A stretch of 64,000 nt of DNA from Noviherbaspirillum humi (lineage in GTDB: Bacteria > Pseudomonadota > Gammaproteobacteria > Burkholderiales > Burkholderiaceae_D), in contig NZ_FZOT01000011.1 in the NCBI RefSeq assembly GCF_900188095.1, positions 62,001 to 126,000 on the forward strand. The letters run 5' to 3'. This document shows, piece by piece, positions 62,440 through 64,000 of the stretch (the first letter of the stretch is position 1; each line of letters starts with the position of its first letter). Position numbers and translations under genes: made by a program. Under the pieces are notes generated by a model that worked only from the letters and a program-made list of their open reading frames with translations, did not search any database and was not told the origin of the DNA.

Positions 62440-63267
62440 TCAGCCGCGGTAGCGGTTGATCTCGTCACGGGTCTGCAGCGCGACGCGGCGGGCGGCGGCG
62501 GCGAAGTCCTCGCCCTGCGCCGCATCCGGCTTCGCATACAGGATGGCGCGCGACGAGTTGACCATCATGCCGAGGCCGGCGGCGGTCTTGCCGGCATTCA
62601 CCGTCGCCTGCACGTCGCCGCCCTGGGCGCCGATGCCCGGCACCAGCAGCGGCATGTCGCCCACCAGCCTGCGCACCTGCGCCAGCTCTTCCGGGAAAGT
62701 CGCGCCGACCACCAGGCCGCATTGCCCGTTGCGGTTCCACTTCTCGGCCACCAGCTTCGCCACGTGCTGGTACAGCGGCACGCCATCCACCTGCAGGAAC
62801 TGCAGATCCGAGCCGCCCGGATTCGAGGTGCGGCAGAGGACGATCACGCCCTTGTCCTGCCACTCCAGGTAGGGCGCCACCGAATCGAAGCCCATGTAGG
62901 GATTGACGGTGACGGCATCGGCGCCGTAGCGCTCGAAGGCTTCGCGCGCGTACTGCTCGGCGGTGCTGCCGATGTCGCCGCGCTTGGCATCGAGCACGAT
63001 GGGAATCTGCGGATGGTTCCGGCGGAGGTAGGCGCACAGCGCTTCCAGCTGGTCTTCCGCCCGCAGCGCGGCGAAATAGGCGATCTGCGGCTTGAAGGCG
63101 CAGGCGGCGGAGGCGGTGGCATCGACGATGGCCTTGCAGAATTCGAAGATGTTGCCGTCGCCGTTCTGGAGCGCTTGTGGAAAGCGCGAGACGTCCGGGT
63201 CGAGCCCGACGCAGAGCAGGGAATCGTTGGCGCGCCAGGCGGCGTCGAGTTGCTGGATGAAAGTCAC
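62440..63267 (-). CDS. pyrF: Orotidine 5'-phosphate decarboxylase, type 2
   Basis: 275 aa from a GTG at 63267, which fits the family N-terminus ([20 protein letters not shown]); a longer reading needs a TTG. Active-site strand [17 protein letters not shown] holds the catalytic Lys/Asp set, and VNPYMGFDS and [10 protein letters not shown] are typical of the longer type 2 enzymes. It converts OMP to UMP in pyrimidine synthesis. Divergent from the EamA permease gene across 88 bp. Confidence 0.95.
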   Translation of the reverse strand: MTFIQQLDAAWRANDSLLCVGLDPDVSRFPQALQNGDGNIFEFCKAIVDATASAACAFKPQIAYFAALRAEDQLEALCAYLRRNHPQIPIVLDAKRGDIGSTAEQYAREAFERYGADAVTVNPYMGFDSVAPYLEWQDKGVIVLCRTSNPGGSDLQFLQVDGVPLYQHVAKLVAEKWNRNGQCGLVVGATFPEELAQVRRLVGDMPLLVPGIGAQGGDVQATVNAGKTAAGLGMMVNSSRAILYAKPDAAQGEDFAAAARRVALQTRDEINRYRG

Positions 63268-63355
63268 GATGGTTCCGATGGATTGGGTGCTGAAGCCGGT
63301 CAAAGGCCTTGCGGAGGCAAAAGCGCATTGTAACTTGCCATGCTATCGTTCCGGC

Positions 63356-64000
63356 ATGACCTTGCTATCGCGAAAAGACTGGGCCCTGCTGGTTCTGCTC
63401 ACCGTTTCCTGGGGCTTCAACTGGCCGATCATGAAGCTCGGCGTCACCGACTACCCGCCGCTCGCCTTCCGTGCGCTGAGCATGATCGGCGGACTGCCGG
63501 CGATCTGGCTGGCGGCGCGCATGCAAGGCGTTTCACTGGCCGTGCCGCGCGACAAGATCGGAGAAGTGGCGAAGCTGGCGCTGCCCAACATGGTGCTGTG
63601 GCATTTCTTCGTGATCCTCGGCGTCCGCCTGCTGTCTTCCGGCCGCGCCGCCATCCTCGGCTACACCATGCCGGTCTGGGCGGCGCTGTTCGGCCTGCTC
63701 TTCTTCGGCCAGCGCCTGTCGCGCTCGGCCTGGTTCGGCATCGCCTGCGCCTTCGGCGGCGCGCTGCTGCTCATGTCCACCGAATTCGCCAACGTCGCCG
63801 GCAAGCCCGCCGGCAGCCTGATGGTGCTGATCGCGGCCGCCGCCTGGGGTTACGGCACGGTGCTGATGAAGCGTTCCGACGTCGGCATCCCGACCATCAG
63901 CCTGACCTTCTGGATGCTGCTGCTGGCCACCCTCACCCTGGCCATCGGCAGCGTGCTGTTCGAGCGTCAGGCCTGGCACTTGCCCAATGCCACCGTCTGG
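63356..64000 (+). CDS. EamA/DMT-family permease (3' end beyond window)
   Basis: 215 codons are visible. Starting MTLLSRKDWALLVLLTVSWG, the protein shows seven or so hydrophobic helices, including the EamA repeat segments FNWPIMKLGVTDYPPLAFRA (SWGFNW motif) and GRAAILGYTMPVWAALFGLL, with the second repeat starting at AAAAWGYGTVLMKRS. Members export metabolites such as amino acids or purines across the inner membrane; the substrate is unknown. Confidence 0.9.
   Translation, partial: MTLLSRKDWALLVLLTVSWGFNWPIMKLGVTDYPPLAFRALSMIGGLPAIWLAARMQGVSLAVPRDKIGEVAKLALPNMVLWHFFVILGVRLLSSGRAAILGYTMPVWAALFGLLFFGQRLSRSAWFGIACAFGGALLLMSTEFANVAGKPAGSLMVLIAAAAWGYGTVLMKRSDVGIPTISLTFWMLLLATLTLAIGSVLFERQAWHLPNATVW

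Overview
The window is high-GC chromosomal DNA that looks like a betaproteobacterium of the order Burkholderiales. An Oxalobacteraceae-type genus such as Noviherbaspirillum or Herbaspirillum is an inference, not proven. The basis is two Bug/TctC-type periplasmic binding proteins, the maeB / thiL-pgpA-pncC-hydrolase ... pyrF neighbourhood, an nt5-type 5'-nucleotidase, dense c-di-GMP signalling genes and the overall codon use. I see no IS transposase, phage, CRISPR array or rRNA. There is one tRNA, tRNA-Leu(CAA). The genes cut by the window edges are an SDR at the left and an EamA permease at the right.

Layout. (1) 1-10904 is a glycan-type cluster arranged around a divergent promoter region (6707-6964). 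Leftward are an Atm1-like ABC exporter, a GT2, a GT4, a GlcG/HbpS-like small protein, a second GT4 and an SDR. Rightward are a NodU-type carbamoyltransferase, a GT9 and a UDP-glucuronate decarboxylase, with ATGA/TAATG overlaps. It probably makes a xylose-containing, carbamoylated surface glycan or glycolipid. (2) 11086-15318 holds two c-di-GMP proteins: PAS-GAF-GGDEF and Cache-PAS-GGDEF-EAL. (3) 15904-19478 holds a small P-loop kinase, an unknown 185-aa protein, and a MerR regulator next to a renalase-like FAD oxidoreductase.

(4) 33374-19647 (minus strand) is the most striking region: one apparent six-gene operon of about 13.7 kb running from a near-consensus promoter to a terminator. It encodes a two-partner-secretion transporter (TpsB), a 2038-aa FHA-type exoprotein (TpsA), a periplasmic FecR-domain protein, a metallo-beta-lactamase-fold protein resembling class II cAMP phosphodiesterases, a GAF/HD-GYP protein and a CHASE2-adenylate cyclase. 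An adhesin-secretion pair is thus joined to enzymes that would make and break cAMP and degrade c-di-GMP. TpsA carries tandem repeats of about 280 aa with Tyr clusters, and its only cysteine is the penultimate residue.

(5) 33552-41280 is a catabolic island: a Bug protein diverging from an IclR regulator, then a self-sufficient CYP116B-type P450, a VOC-fold enzyme, fumarylacetoacetase and a FUSC-type membrane protein. The same 26-bp direct-repeat motif lies in the IclR/Bug divergent region and over the P450 -10 box, which suggests an IclR regulon. (6) 41281-41566 is an intergenic repeat cluster, followed by a lipoprotein of the tannase/feruloyl esterase family that lacks the usual cysteines of that family, then a GAF-PAS-GGDEF-EAL protein. 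(7) 46560-52287 holds a LysR regulator divergent from a split AtuA-like two-gene unit plus a Bug protein, then another LysR, a cupin and a DUF3597 protein.

(8) 52579-63267 is mostly housekeeping: a KimA-like APC transporter, tRNA-Leu, 5'-nucleotidase, MaeB, ThiL, PgpA, PncC, a hydrolase carrying the full fluoroacetate-dehalogenase residue set, a small lipoprotein and PyrF, followed by the partial EamA permease. Assignments rest on reading the translations and motifs by eye; no database search was run.
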